Source: Prevotellaceae bacterium
GTDB taxonomy: Bacteria > Bacteroidota > Bacteroidia > Bacteroidales > Muribaculaceae
Direction: 5' to 3'
Length of the DNA stretch: 64,000 bases
Assembly: GCA_021772015.1 (NCBI GenBank)
Contig: JAETNS010000013.1
Span: 1 to 64,000 of the forward strand
Shown in pieces: positions 41,570 to 50,260 of the stretch; position 1 is the stretch's first letter; the number at the start of each line of letters is the position of its first letter. Below the pieces are notes generated by a model. That model was given only the letters and a program-made list of their open reading frames with translations, had not been told where the DNA came from and searched no databases. A program made the position numbers and the translations under genes.

Positions 41570-42850
41570 ATGAATATTCTTCTGCTTGGTTCAGGAGGCC
41601 GCGAATCGGCCCTGGCATGGAAAATCAGTCAAAGTCCGGAATGTTCGAGCCTCATAATAGCTCCCGGAAACGGCGGTACTGCCAGATATGGTCGTAATCT
41701 CCCTCTGAAGCCTACAGACCTTGATGCTGTCGCGGATGCCGTCAAGTCCAACTCGATCGACATGGTTGTGGTTGGCAATGAAGATCCGCTGGTCGCCGGC
41801 ATAACCGATTTCCTTGCGAAGGAGGCTCCCGAGGTACTTGTCGTAGGGCCGACCCAAGCGGGTGCCCGTCTGGAGGGAAGCAAGGATTTCGCCAAACAGT
41901 TCATGGAGGCGGAAGGGATTCCGACCGCCCGTTACCGCAGCTTCACAGCCGATTCCCTTGAAGAAGGGAAGCGGTTCCTGGCAACTCTGACTCCGCCATA
42001 TGTCCTTAAGGCTGACGGCCTTGCAGCCGGCAAAGGAGTCCTTATACTTGACAATCTGGCGCAGGCGCAGAAAGAGCTCGGAGAGATGCTCGGCGGAATG
42101 TTCGGCGCGTCCTCGGCGACAGTCGTTGTCGAGGAGTTCCTGAGCGGTATAGAGTGCTCGGTTTTCGTCCTGACAGACGGCAACGGCGGCTATCGCGTAC
42201 TGCCTGTGGCCAAAGACTACAAGCGCATTCTGGAAGGGGATAAAGGCCCCAATACAGGGGGCATGGGGGCAGTATCGCCTGTGGCTTTCGCCGATGAGAC
42301 TTTCATGCGCAAGGTAGAGGACCGTATCATAAAGCCCACAATCGAGGGCTTGCGCAAACGCGCTATTGATTACAAGGGCTTCATCTTCCTCGGACTTATC
42401 AACGTCGCCGGAGAGCCTATGGTTATCGAGTACAATGTCCGTATGGGTGATCCTGAGACAGAGGCCGTCATGCTTCGTGTGGCCTCCGATCTTGTCCCGC
42501 TGCTTAAGGCAGCTGCCGAAGGGGATCTCGGGGAAATGCCGTTGGAGCATGATCCCAGGGCTGCCGCCACCGTAATGCTTGTCTCCGGAGGATACCCCGG
42601 TTCATATCCCAAAGGGAAGGTGATAGGCGGTCTTGACGCGGCTGACGGCAATCCTGACACGATATTGTTTCATGCGGGGACGGCTGTCGACAATAACGGC
42701 GACACCGTGACCTCCGGCGGTCGTGTGATAGCGGTCAGCAGTTATGGCAAAGACCTTGCGGAAGCGCTTTCGCGCAGCTATGCGACAGCAGCTAAGGTCA
42801 GCTTCGATGGGAAGACTTTCCGCAGTGACATCGGCAACGAGTTTGTCTGA
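41570..42850 (+). CDS. purD: Phosphoribosylamine-glycine ligase
   Basis: 426 residues, standard length. Joins phosphoribosylamine and glycine with ATP in purine synthesis. N-terminal MNILLLGSGGRESALAWKIS, the ATP-grasp segments YVLKADGLAAGKGVLILDN and VVVEEFLSGIECSVFVLTDG, and the conserved GPNTGGMGAVSPV and NVRMGDPETEAVMLR motifs are all present. It is the first gene of a close run with the membrane protein, pdxB and the cytidylate-kinase-like gene. Confidence 0.97.
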   Translation: MNILLLGSGGRESALAWKISQSPECSSLIIAPGNGGTARYGRNLPLKPTDLDAVADAVKSNSIDMVVVGNEDPLVAGITDFLAKEAPEVLVVGPTQAGARLEGSKDFAKQFMEAEGIPTARYRSFTADSLEEGKRFLATLTPPYVLKADGLAAGKGVLILDNLAQAQKELGEMLGGMFGASSATVVVEEFLSGIECSVFVLTDGNGGYRVLPVAKDYKRILEGDKGPNTGGMGAVSPVAFADETFMRKVEDRIIKPTIEGLRKRAIDYKGFIFLGLINVAGEPMVIEYNVRMGDPETEAVMLRVASDLVPLLKAAAEGDLGEMPLEHDPRAAATVMLVSGGYPGSYPKGKVIGGLDAADGNPDTILFHAGTAVDNNGDTVTSGGRVIAVSSYGKDLAEALSRSYATAAKVSFDGKTFRSDIGNEFV

Positions 42851-42874
42851 TCCCAAGGAATAACGCCTCCAGCT

Positions 42875-43858
42875 ATGTTGTCCGAACGTGACCTGACTGC
42901 CTTCCTTCATACCAGAGCCTGCGCGATGGTAATGTTGGCTGTGGCGTGTGTGTTGGGGTGGATAGCGTATGTCAAGGGGGATGTCGTCCCCCTTGGAGGG
43001 CCGTTGGGTATCGGACTTACCCCGGCGAGGGAATGGACAGGAACTCCGTTCTCTTCTTTTGTGACATCGATCGCCTGTACGGTCTCTATGGGGATCCTGA
43101 TAATATATGTCAACCGGGCGTTCAATGTGTTCCGCAGCCTCACCTCTCTGGTGGCCGGATTGTTTTTCATAATGCAGACCGCGCTGCCATCTGTTATGGA
43201 TCGCTTCTATGGCGGCGACCTGATGGGGGTGCTTATGCTGATATGCGTGGTTCTTCTGTTTGGCTCATGGTCGGATTCGGGTAGCCAGCGGCGTGTGTTC
43301 CTGATATTTTTCCTGATGTCGCTTGCCGGCTTCACAGACTTGTCTTATCTGCTATATCTCCCTGTTCTTCTTTTGGGATGTGTGCAGATGAGGATTTTTG
43401 ATCTGAGGACATTCCTTGCAGCCGGCATGGGGGTCGTGACTCCGCCATGGATTCTTTTCGGCCTGGGTCTGGTCGATCCGGCCACGCTCCACTGGCCGAG
43501 AATGGTCGTGGCGTGGTCGATGTTCAGTGATCCGGAAGTCATCACCGCCCTGGTGGTCACAGGCTTCACCTTGTTTGTCGGGATCGGTTTCACGATCGCA
43601 AACCTTCTCAAGATCCTAAGCTACAATTCGCGCATACGGGCCTTCAACGGCTTTCTGACATTGCTGTTGTGCTCGACAGGTTTCTTTGCCATAATCAATT
43701 TCAATAATTTCGCGTTTTATATTCCATTGCTCAACTGCCTGACGGCATATCAGATAGCCCATTTCTTCACATATCGCCGAAACCGCCGGAGCTATATCCC
43801 TATTCTCCTGCTTGTCGGGGGATATGTGGGATTCTATCTGTGGGGGCTGTTGGGATAG
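42875..43858 (+). CDS. Polytopic inner-membrane protein, unknown function
   Basis: 327 residues with about eight to nine hydrophobic spans (VMLAVACVLGWIAYV, FFIMQTALPSVMDRFYGGDL, GVLMLICVVLLFGSW, SYIPILLLVGGYVGFYLW). A family of similar length sits between purD and pdxB-type genes in other Bacteroidales as I recall. No enzymatic motif. It begins 24 bases after purD and ends 13 bases before pdxB. Confidence 0.7.
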   Translation: MLSERDLTAFLHTRACAMVMLAVACVLGWIAYVKGDVVPLGGPLGIGLTPAREWTGTPFSSFVTSIACTVSMGILIIYVNRAFNVFRSLTSLVAGLFFIMQTALPSVMDRFYGGDLMGVLMLICVVLLFGSWSDSGSQRRVFLIFFLMSLAGFTDLSYLLYLPVLLLGCVQMRIFDLRTFLAAGMGVVTPPWILFGLGLVDPATLHWPRMVVAWSMFSDPEVITALVVTGFTLFVGIGFTIANLLKILSYNSRIRAFNGFLTLLLCSTGFFAIINFNNFAFYIPLLNCLTAYQIAHFFTYRRNRRSYIPILLLVGGYVGFYLWGLLG

Positions 43859-43871
43859 TCGTTTCCGCGCC

Positions 43872-44909
43872 ATGAAAAAAGTGATAATAGACAGATTCAT
43901 CCCTTACGAGGGAGAGCCGTTCGCAGGGATTGCCGAGATAACCAGGCTCGATCCCGAAGAGATAACCCGCGAGGCGGTCCGGGAGGCTGATGCTTTGATT
44001 GTCAGGACGCGGACGAAATGCGGCCCGGAACTGCTTGCCGGCTCGAAGGTGTCGATTGTCGCAACCGCCACTATCGGCACCGACCATCTTGATTTTCGAT
44101 GGCTCGCATCAAAAGGGATAAAGACTGTGTCCGCTCCGGGGTGCAATGCTCCTGCAGTAGCCCAGTATGTCCTCGCCTCGATATTCCATCTTGGCCTCGG
44201 CCACCCCGGACTGCGCCTCGGTGTGGTCGGACTGGGGCATGTCGGATCCATTGTGGCTTCCTGGGCGCGGAATTTCGGCATGGATGTCCTTGCCTGCGAT
44301 CCGCCGAGGAAAGAGAGCGATGGCGGGTGGAATCCCGGAAAGCCCCATGAAAAAGGTGAAGAGGAGTTTGTCTCTCTGGAGGAGGTCGGGCGACGGGCCG
44401 ATGTGGTCACTTTCCATACCCCCTTCACCCGTGATGGCAGATATCCGTCGTTTCACTCGCTCGATCATGATTTCCTCTCCATATCGCCGAAAGCATTGGT
44501 GCTCAATACAGCCAGAGGTCCGATCGCTGATACCCGGGCCTTGATTGAGGCTAAAAAAAGCGGTCGCATAGACAAATTGGCGATTGACTGCTGGGAGGGG
44601 GAGCCGTCGATTTCCATAGATTTGCTTCATCTTGCTGAGATTTCCACACCTCATATCGCCGGTTACTCCATCGAGGGGAAGAAGAGAGCGACAGCTGTCA
44701 CATTCAACGCCGTCCTGAGCCATTTTGGTTCTGACCGCCGGATAGATCCGGCTGTGGCGATGCTGCCGCCCGATTCAGTAGACGCGGCGACCCTTATGGC
44801 CAGCTATGATCCGTTGACCGACAGTCTGCCCTTGAAATCTTCTCCCGAAGATTTCGAGCGGCTACGCAATACATATCCTCTGCGCCATGAGGTGGGAGGA
44901 AATTGTTAA
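43872..44909 (+). CDS. pdxB: Erythronate-4-phosphate dehydrogenase
   Basis: 345 residues from MKKVIIDRFIPY at 43872. Oxidises 4-phosphoerythronate in the DXP-independent pyridoxal-phosphate pathway. The D-2-hydroxyacid dehydrogenase plan is clear: GVVGLGHVGSIVASWARNFG for NAD, LVLNTARGPIADT (catalytic Arg), CWEGEPSI (Glu) and TPHIAGYSIEGK (His). The C-terminal DUF3410-like tail of long PdxB proteins is short or absent. Confidence 0.93.
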   Translation: MKKVIIDRFIPYEGEPFAGIAEITRLDPEEITREAVREADALIVRTRTKCGPELLAGSKVSIVATATIGTDHLDFRWLASKGIKTVSAPGCNAPAVAQYVLASIFHLGLGHPGLRLGVVGLGHVGSIVASWARNFGMDVLACDPPRKESDGGWNPGKPHEKGEEEFVSLEEVGRRADVVTFHTPFTRDGRYPSFHSLDHDFLSISPKALVLNTARGPIADTRALIEAKKSGRIDKLAIDCWEGEPSISIDLLHLAEISTPHIAGYSIEGKKRATAVTFNAVLSHFGSDRRIDPAVAMLPPDSVDAATLMASYDPLTDSLPLKSSPEDFERLRNTYPLRHEVGGNC

Positions 44910-44959
44910 TTGATCATAAGATCCCGCAACATCATCCTAATATACAAAAATCCATCGCC

Positions 44960-45628
44960 ATGACAGACTCAAGCAACAATGGAAAACAGAAATATGTGAT
45001 CACGGTAGGACGCCAGTTTGGCAGCGGAGGCAGGGAACTCGCCCGTCATATCGCCGACAGATTCGGAATCGGTTACTATGACAAGGAATTACTTCTGGAG
45101 GCGACTCGTCATGCGGGGGTAGATGAGGGCTTCTTTGCGAGATCTGACGAGAAATTCCCCACTTTCACCGGTGGAGGCATTTCATTCAACATGGGGATCA
45201 GTTCGATGCCGTGGTACACTCCCTCGTCAATTTCCGACGAGGCGATTTACCGCGACATGTCTGATGTCATAAGGGCGATAGCCGACCGAGGTCCATGTGT
45301 GATTGTTGGCCGTTCGGCCGACTATGTGCTGCGCGACCACGGTGTGGAGACCATAAACCTTTTTGTGCACGCGTCGATGGATGACTGTGTGAAACGCATA
45401 CTCAGACGCGGTGACAAACTGAAGGAACAGGACGCGAGATCATTGGCAGAGAAAACCAATAAGCTCCGCGCCAATTATTATAATTTCTATACCGACAAAC
45501 GATGGGGCATGGCCTCATCCTATGACCTCTCCTTGAATTCCTCCACATTGACCATGGAGGGGATGGTGGATGTGGTGGCCAAATACATGGAGTGCCGTCT
45601 GGGCTTCAACCCTGTCGGGGAAAAATAA
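44960..45628 (+). CDS. Cytidylate-kinase-like P-loop kinase
   Basis: 222 residues from MTDSSNNGK at 44960; the frame upstream to 44903 overlaps pdxB and has no ribosome site. The P-loop reads TVGRQFGSGGRELARHIADRFG with YYDKELL behind it, then CVIVGRSADYVLRDH and a lid-like KRILRRGDKLKEQDA. This matches the 'cytidylate kinase-like' family common in gut bacteria, distinct from housekeeping Cmk. Substrate unproven. Confidence 0.85.
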   Translation: MTDSSNNGKQKYVITVGRQFGSGGRELARHIADRFGIGYYDKELLLEATRHAGVDEGFFARSDEKFPTFTGGGISFNMGISSMPWYTPSSISDEAIYRDMSDVIRAIADRGPCVIVGRSADYVLRDHGVETINLFVHASMDDCVKRILRRGDKLKEQDARSLAEKTNKLRANYYNFYTDKRWGMASSYDLSLNSSTLTMEGMVDVVAKYMECRLGFNPVGEK

Positions 45629-45666
45629 CAGGGTGTTTAACAGCCGGACTTATTAAACACCCTGTT
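45627..45666 (+). terminator. Terminator after the purD-pdxB run
   Basis: AACAGGGTGTTTAA (45627-45640) pairs perfectly with TTAAACACCCTGTT (45653-45666). The stop codon is in the left arm. Confidence 0.75.
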
Positions 45667-45718
45667 GTAAGTGATATTCCCAAGAGGGTTGCGCCGCAGA
45701 GGATCTGTTTCGCAGGGA

Positions 45719-46513
45719 TTATTTGTCTGTCGTGGGTTTTGACGCAAGGCCCGCGGCTGTCTTGGCTGCCGTTGCAGCGAGCTTCTTTGCCGCATGGTTG
45801 GTCTTGATGGCGTAGTAGCTGATGAACAGTCCGATAATCCCGAAAAGGGCAAAACCGCATCCTGTGGCGAGCATCATCCATTTCTCGTTGGCTTCCCCTT
45901 TGAAGATGTTGAGTGTGCACATGACGACTCCGAGGGCGACAATCACGACCGGGGCGATAGTGAGCCATGCCGGGTAAAGGATTCCCCGGTTCTTGCGCAT
46001 CATCACATCAAACTGCCAGGCGGCGGCGACGATCAGAAGCCCTCCGAAGAGGTAGACAAGCAGGTGCCTGAAATATTCCGGGGCGACAAGAATCACGACA
46101 CCCAGGGCCACGGCAGCCAGTCCGCAGACAGCTGTCATGAAAGTCATCACAGATCCTCGGGTTTTGTTCTTACGATGGACGAGCAATGACAGCAGCAATG
46201 CCGCGCCCGGGATAATGAAAGCCATTCCACCTACAAGCAGCACTGTCGAGCCGACAACGTGACGGTCACATAGCCATATGAATATCAATCCAAGGGCGGC
46301 CATTATGATTGACAGGATTATGTTGCCGACTTGCGAGGGTGCTGCCTCGATCCGGAGTTCCGCCTCGACAAGCTTCTCCTCGGCTTTCCCGGCGGTCTTT
46401 CTCTCATTTTCCTCCAACTTGTCGGTCGAAGAGTGCATGGGTGTGTCGGGACTCGTCGTCGGCTGCGTTGTAGTTGCAGGGGTTACGGGTATTTCTTTGT
46501 TTTCGGTATCCAT
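45719..46513 (-). CDS. DUF308 (HdeD-like) membrane protein
   Basis: 264 residues. An N-terminal Thr/Pro/Glu-rich tail of about 55 residues is followed by six spans in pairs (NIILSIIMAALGLIFIWL, VLLVGGMAFIIPGAALLLSLL, AAVALGVVILVAPEYFRHLLVYLFGGLLIV, and a last pair near 175-225). The paired glycine-rich hairpins are typical of DUF308. Related HdeD takes part in acid resistance in E. coli; the role here is unknown. Confidence 0.75.
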   Translation of the reverse strand: MDTENKEIPVTPATTTQPTTSPDTPMHSSTDKLEENERKTAGKAEEKLVEAELRIEAAPSQVGNIILSIIMAALGLIFIWLCDRHVVGSTVLLVGGMAFIIPGAALLLSLLVHRKNKTRGSVMTFMTAVCGLAAVALGVVILVAPEYFRHLLVYLFGGLLIVAAAWQFDVMMRKNRGILYPAWLTIAPVVIVALGVVMCTLNIFKGEANEKWMMLATGCGFALFGIIGLFISYYAIKTNHAAKKLAATAAKTAAGLASKPTTDK

Positions 46514-46680
46514 GTCAGAAATAAATAATCGTTAGCGTGCTGGAGTCAGGGGGGCGTGGCGCTCCCTTTTATCTATAAACGCAAAAATAGCAAAAAAAGC
46601 TGACATTGGAATGAAAAAACATTTTATGGCATGTGGAAAAGCCATGTCACGAGGAATGGTATCACAGTCAATGGGCCACG

Positions 46681-48138
46681 TCACGCCGGTTGCGTGTCAA
46701 GCTGGGATTCCCGGGCGAGGACACGGGTGGTGGCAGGGATCTTGTAGCCGATCCAGGCTACAAGTACAGACATTACCGGTGAGAGTATGTTGAAAATGCA
46801 GAAAGGGAAATAGGCGAGCGTGGAAACCTCGAGAACGGCAGATTGTGTGAGTCCGCAGGAATTCCATGGGATCAGCACGGATGTGACCGACACGGAGTCT
46901 TCCATGGCGCGGCTTAGAAGTCTTGACTCAAGGCCGAGGCGATGGTAAAGACCTCGATACATGTTGCCGGTTATGATCAGCGAGAGGTATTGGTCTGCGG
47001 TCAGGCAGTTCATCGCCAGACCGCTCCCTACAGTCGCGCTGACAATGGATGTCCGTTTGCGCAAGGAGGCGGTGAACGCTGTCGTGATACGAGAGAGCAT
47101 CCCGGTGCCGATCATTGTTCCCCCGAATACCATCGCGCATAAGACGAGAAATATTGTCGGGATCATACCGATTATTCCTCCTGTGGCAGTCAGATCGTCA
47201 ATCGAGGGATCGCCGGTGGTGAAGCTGACACCGCTCCAGAAGGATTTCAGGATCTCGGTGATCCCCATTCCGATCTGAGGCTGGAATATCATGATGCCTG
47301 CTCCACCAAGCAATCCTCCTATGAACAGAACCAGCAGGGTGTTGACACGCAGCAAGATAAGTGCCACGGTGATAGCGGGGATCGCCAGAACCCAGGGTGT
47401 GATATTGAATGTGGAGCGTACGGCAGCGTTGATGTCATCAGGATTTGTCGCGCCGGCCGAATGGTCCATGAAAAGGCCGACCAAAAGATATGCTGTCAAT
47501 GCTATCACGATCGAAGGGACTGTCGTCACCATCATGTAGCGTATGTGGCGGAAAAGGTCGACTCCTGCTGCGGAGGATGCCACGACCGTGGTGTCGCTCA
47601 AAGGTGATATCTTGTCGCCGAAATACGCTCCGGAGATTATTGCTCCGGCAATCCACGGAGCCGAATAGCCCATGACTTCGCCGATACCCATGAAGGCCAC
47701 CCCGATTGTAGCTATAGTGGTCCATGAGCTTCCGGTGAGCACGGATATGGCTGCGCTCGCAAGGCAGGCCAGCATCAGGAACAGTGGCGGTGACAGGATG
47801 TCGAGTCCGTAACAGATAAGTGTCGGTACTACTCCGGATGCCATCCATGTCGTCGACACCATTGCGATGCAGACAAGTATAGGGATCGCCGGCAGTATCT
47901 GCCCGGCACTGCGCAGCATTCCGGCACGCAATCCCCGACGGGTGGCTGTGCGGCCGATCATTGTCAAAAACATGGCCAAGGCCGAGCATCCAAGCAGGAT
48001 CCAAGGTCCGATCTGGGCAACAGCGTCGGCTCCACGCAGTATTATCACTACCGGCAATGCCACAAGAAGAACAGAAAATGGTATGGCAGATAAGCCCAGA
48101 GAGGGTAGGTTGGGTCTGCCGAAAACAGTGCTTTTCAA
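46681..48138 (-). CDS. nhaC: NhaC-type Na+/H+ antiporter
   Basis: 485 residues with about eleven spans. Family-typical parts are SSWTTIATIGVAFMGIGEVMGY, GAIISGAYFGDKISPLSDTTVVASSAAG (with the conserved Asp/Ser core), GMIPTIFLVLCAMVFGGTM and MNCLTADQYLSLIITGNMYR. Exchanges sodium for protons; some members instead carry malate/lactate or amino-acid pairs. A single gene with its own promoter at 48216-48246. Confidence 0.88.
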   Translation of the reverse strand: MKSTVFGRPNLPSLGLSAIPFSVLLVALPVVIILRGADAVAQIGPWILLGCSALAMFLTMIGRTATRRGLRAGMLRSAGQILPAIPILVCIAMVSTTWMASGVVPTLICYGLDILSPPLFLMLACLASAAISVLTGSSWTTIATIGVAFMGIGEVMGYSAPWIAGAIISGAYFGDKISPLSDTTVVASSAAGVDLFRHIRYMMVTTVPSIVIALTAYLLVGLFMDHSAGATNPDDINAAVRSTFNITPWVLAIPAITVALILLRVNTLLVLFIGGLLGGAGIMIFQPQIGMGITEILKSFWSGVSFTTGDPSIDDLTATGGIIGMIPTIFLVLCAMVFGGTMIGTGMLSRITTAFTASLRKRTSIVSATVGSGLAMNCLTADQYLSLIITGNMYRGLYHRLGLESRLLSRAMEDSVSVTSVLIPWNSCGLTQSAVLEVSTLAYFPFCIFNILSPVMSVLVAWIGYKIPATTRVLARESQLDTQPA

Positions 48139-48215
48139 CTTGAAACTAATTTTGTTGGGAGTTGGAAACCATGAAGCCTTTCAGAGATAAACCAGGCTTC
48201 GTGAACTGATGGCCG

Positions 48216-48255
48216 CAAAGATACGCAAAACCTGCCCGTCTTGCAACGGGCAGGT
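48216..48255 (-). promoter_or_regulatory. nhaC promoter with the upstream gene's terminator nested inside
   Basis: On the minus strand TTG, 20 nt, TATCTTTG (48223-48216). The spacer and -33 are occupied by a perfect 10-bp hairpin (ACCTGCCCGT 48230-48239 with ACGGGCAGGT 48246-48255), which on the minus strand is followed by TTTTG and ends the endonuclease-like gene's transcript. Confidence 0.7.
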
Positions 48256-48370
48256 CAGATTTTATAACAAACCGTCAAGGTTTATAAGATTTTTTAGCGG
48301 AAAAGCGCCATTACCGTATGCATTGTCATGGCTGTCTGGTCCGGATGGAAATAAATTTGACAGTTACTTG

Positions 48371-49462
48371 TTATCGCTGACGGATCAGGAAAATCTCGGT
48401 CGGGAAATGGTCTGAATAACCGTTGAGGAACACTCCTGCGGAATAAGTACGTAACGGATAATTCTGACGCGTGCCTTCCGTATCGCGCAGGAAGTCGAAA
48501 TTGTTGACCTGTGCTTTCCAGTAATGGAGATTGCGCTTTCCGGAGTTATCCTCCAGCAATGTGCCGCTGACAATAATCTGATCAAAGAGATTCCATTGGC
48601 TGCGGTAGGCGAGAGTGCCGATACCCTTGTCAAGTATCGACCAGAATGGGTTGTAGAAACCGTGAGGCTCGACCCCGTTTGGCTTTTTGGATGCGCCGAG
48701 CACCTTCGCGCAGGATTTGTCTTGGGGATCATCGTTGAGGTCGCCCATTATGATGACTCCTTGGTTGGGGCGGATGCGCCACAATGAATCGGCGATGTGC
48801 TTTGAAGTGGCTGCCGCCGCCTCTCGCAATGGGCTGCTCTGCTCCTGTCCCCCCAGACGCGACGGCCAGTGGTTGACGATCACGCTGACTGTGTCCTGTC
48901 CCATCACGCCGGTGACACACATCTGGTCGCGGGTGCGGAATTCCGGCATACCGTCAATGACCAGGGGGGTGTTGGTCACGTCGACAAGGCGGAAATATCG
49001 GGGATTGTACAGGGCTCCGACATCAACGCCACGTCGGTCAGGCGAGTCGTGATGTACGATCTGGAGGTTCCACGGTTTTTTACCCTCGGCCTGCAGACGG
49101 CGATCGACCGCCTTGACAAGGTCTTCAAGCACGGAGCGGTTCTCAATCTCGCTGACTCCGATGAAAGCGGGACCGTTGGGTGTGGTCTGGGTCTTGAAAT
49201 TGCAGATAGCGCGGGCAAGGTTGTCGATTTTCGACCAGTATCTTTTGCCGGTCCACTGTCGTGCGCCTTGCGGCGTGAACTCCGCGTCGCGGCCCAAGGG
49301 GTTGTTGGGAATTGTGTCAAACAGGTTCTCAAGGTTGTAGAAAGCAACGCCGAAAACCTGATACTGGGCATTGTTGGAGTTGCGGGAAGCTTTGTCCTGT
49401 TTCTGCGCGCCCGCCGCGAAGGCCAGCAGCGCCAGCAGAGGAAGAAGTATTAATCGTTTCAT
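48371..49462 (-). CDS. Secreted endonuclease/exonuclease/phosphatase-family protein
   Basis: 363 residues from MKRLILLPLLALLAFAAGAQ at 49462, a clear signal peptide; the longer frame starts above the promoter. The EEP fold shows FYNLENLFDTI (metal Asn), FIGVSEIENRSVLEDLV (Glu), VNHWPSRLGG, IIMGDLNDDPQDKS (Asp/Asn) and NGYSDHFPTEIFL (catalytic Asp-His). Periplasmic or surface phosphodiesterase or nuclease; substrate unknown. Confidence 0.87.
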   Translation of the reverse strand: MKRLILLPLLALLAFAAGAQKQDKASRNSNNAQYQVFGVAFYNLENLFDTIPNNPLGRDAEFTPQGARQWTGKRYWSKIDNLARAICNFKTQTTPNGPAFIGVSEIENRSVLEDLVKAVDRRLQAEGKKPWNLQIVHHDSPDRRGVDVGALYNPRYFRLVDVTNTPLVIDGMPEFRTRDQMCVTGVMGQDTVSVIVNHWPSRLGGQEQSSPLREAAAATSKHIADSLWRIRPNQGVIIMGDLNDDPQDKSCAKVLGASKKPNGVEPHGFYNPFWSILDKGIGTLAYRSQWNLFDQIIVSGTLLEDNSGKRNLHYWKAQVNNFDFLRDTEGTRQNYPLRTYSAGVFLNGYSDHFPTEIFLIRQR

Positions 49463-49498
49463 CAGGTAAGTACAGGTAAGTATAAATAACTGTCTTGG

Positions 49499-49506
49499 CA
49501 AAGGTA
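49499..49506 (-). promoter_or_regulatory. -7 box (TACCTTTG) of the endonuclease-like gene
   Basis: TACCTTTG on the minus strand, 37 bases before the ATG at 49462. It rules out the longer frame start at 49555. Confidence 0.55.
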
Positions 49507-49551
49507 TGAATAAATCCCCGAATTCCAAAATGGATTGAAGTGAAGGATTGT

Positions 49552-50172
49552 TCAATAATCAGACTGCATGTCGAACACGAGCATCATCACTATGGGTCGG
49601 TCGAGGGTGTCGATCTGCAGGACATGGTAATTGATCCCGGCGATCTCTATGACAGAGTCAGGGGTGGTATCACCGACAGGAATCTCCATTGGCAGTGGTA
49701 TCCATGTGAGGGCGAGGCCGGGACGGAGGGCGGCTTTGTAGGCGGCTTCCTTTATACACCATGCCCAGAGCGAGGAGGGGTATTCTCCCCATTCCTCGAG
49801 CTGAGAGTGGGAAAGGAACTTGTCGGCCACCTTTTGAAGGGTGTGCATCCGGCCTCCGTTCTCGCAGTCGATGCCGAGTCTTGTCCCGGCCGGGGCGATG
49901 GCGATGGCCACCATCTTCCTGCAATGGGTGACGGATATGGCAGGTAGAGGAGGGCGGTGTATGCCGTGATGGCCATCTGTCTGGCGCGTCAGGAAAGGCG
50001 CGCCGGACTCGTGGTGGCCTAATGTTACGGTATGATCATTGGGGAAAGCCTCTCGCAGCAGCCGTTTGACGGCGGCGCGTTCGGCCAGCAATCGTCCCGG
50101 CCCACGTTCGGGGGTTGTCTCCGGCAGGTCCCGGGCAAAGACTTTTATGCCGTATTTGTCGAATAATATCAC
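49552..50172 (-). CDS. 4'-phosphopantetheinyl transferase superfamily protein (Sfp-type)
   Basis: 206 residues. Transfers phosphopantetheine from CoA to carrier proteins. Both signature blocks are present: RLGIDCENGG near residue 98 (metal-binding Asp/Glu) and SLWAWCIKEAAYKA near 134 (W..KEA..KA). It follows gldE on the minus strand, an order common in Bacteroidales. With no polyketide or peptide synthase in view, its carrier protein is not identified. Confidence 0.88.
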   Translation of the reverse strand: MILFDKYGIKVFARDLPETTPERGPGRLLAERAAVKRLLREAFPNDHTVTLGHHESGAPFLTRQTDGHHGIHRPPLPAISVTHCRKMVAIAIAPAGTRLGIDCENGGRMHTLQKVADKFLSHSQLEEWGEYPSSLWAWCIKEAAYKAALRPGLALTWIPLPMEIPVGDTTPDSVIEIAGINYHVLQIDTLDRPIVMMLVFDMQSDY

Positions 50173-50260
50173 TGTGAAGACTGGTAATTAGGTTTGTTGA
50201 AACAGTTGTGGCTGCCCGTATGGCAGGACCGGGGTTGGCTATGAGGGAATGGAAATGGTG

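Noticed and set aside
48209..48415. 68-codon frame beginning MAAKIRKTC with a CxxC motif
   Set aside because: It runs over the terminator hairpin and the 3' end of the endonuclease-like gene; the CxxC comes from the hairpin.
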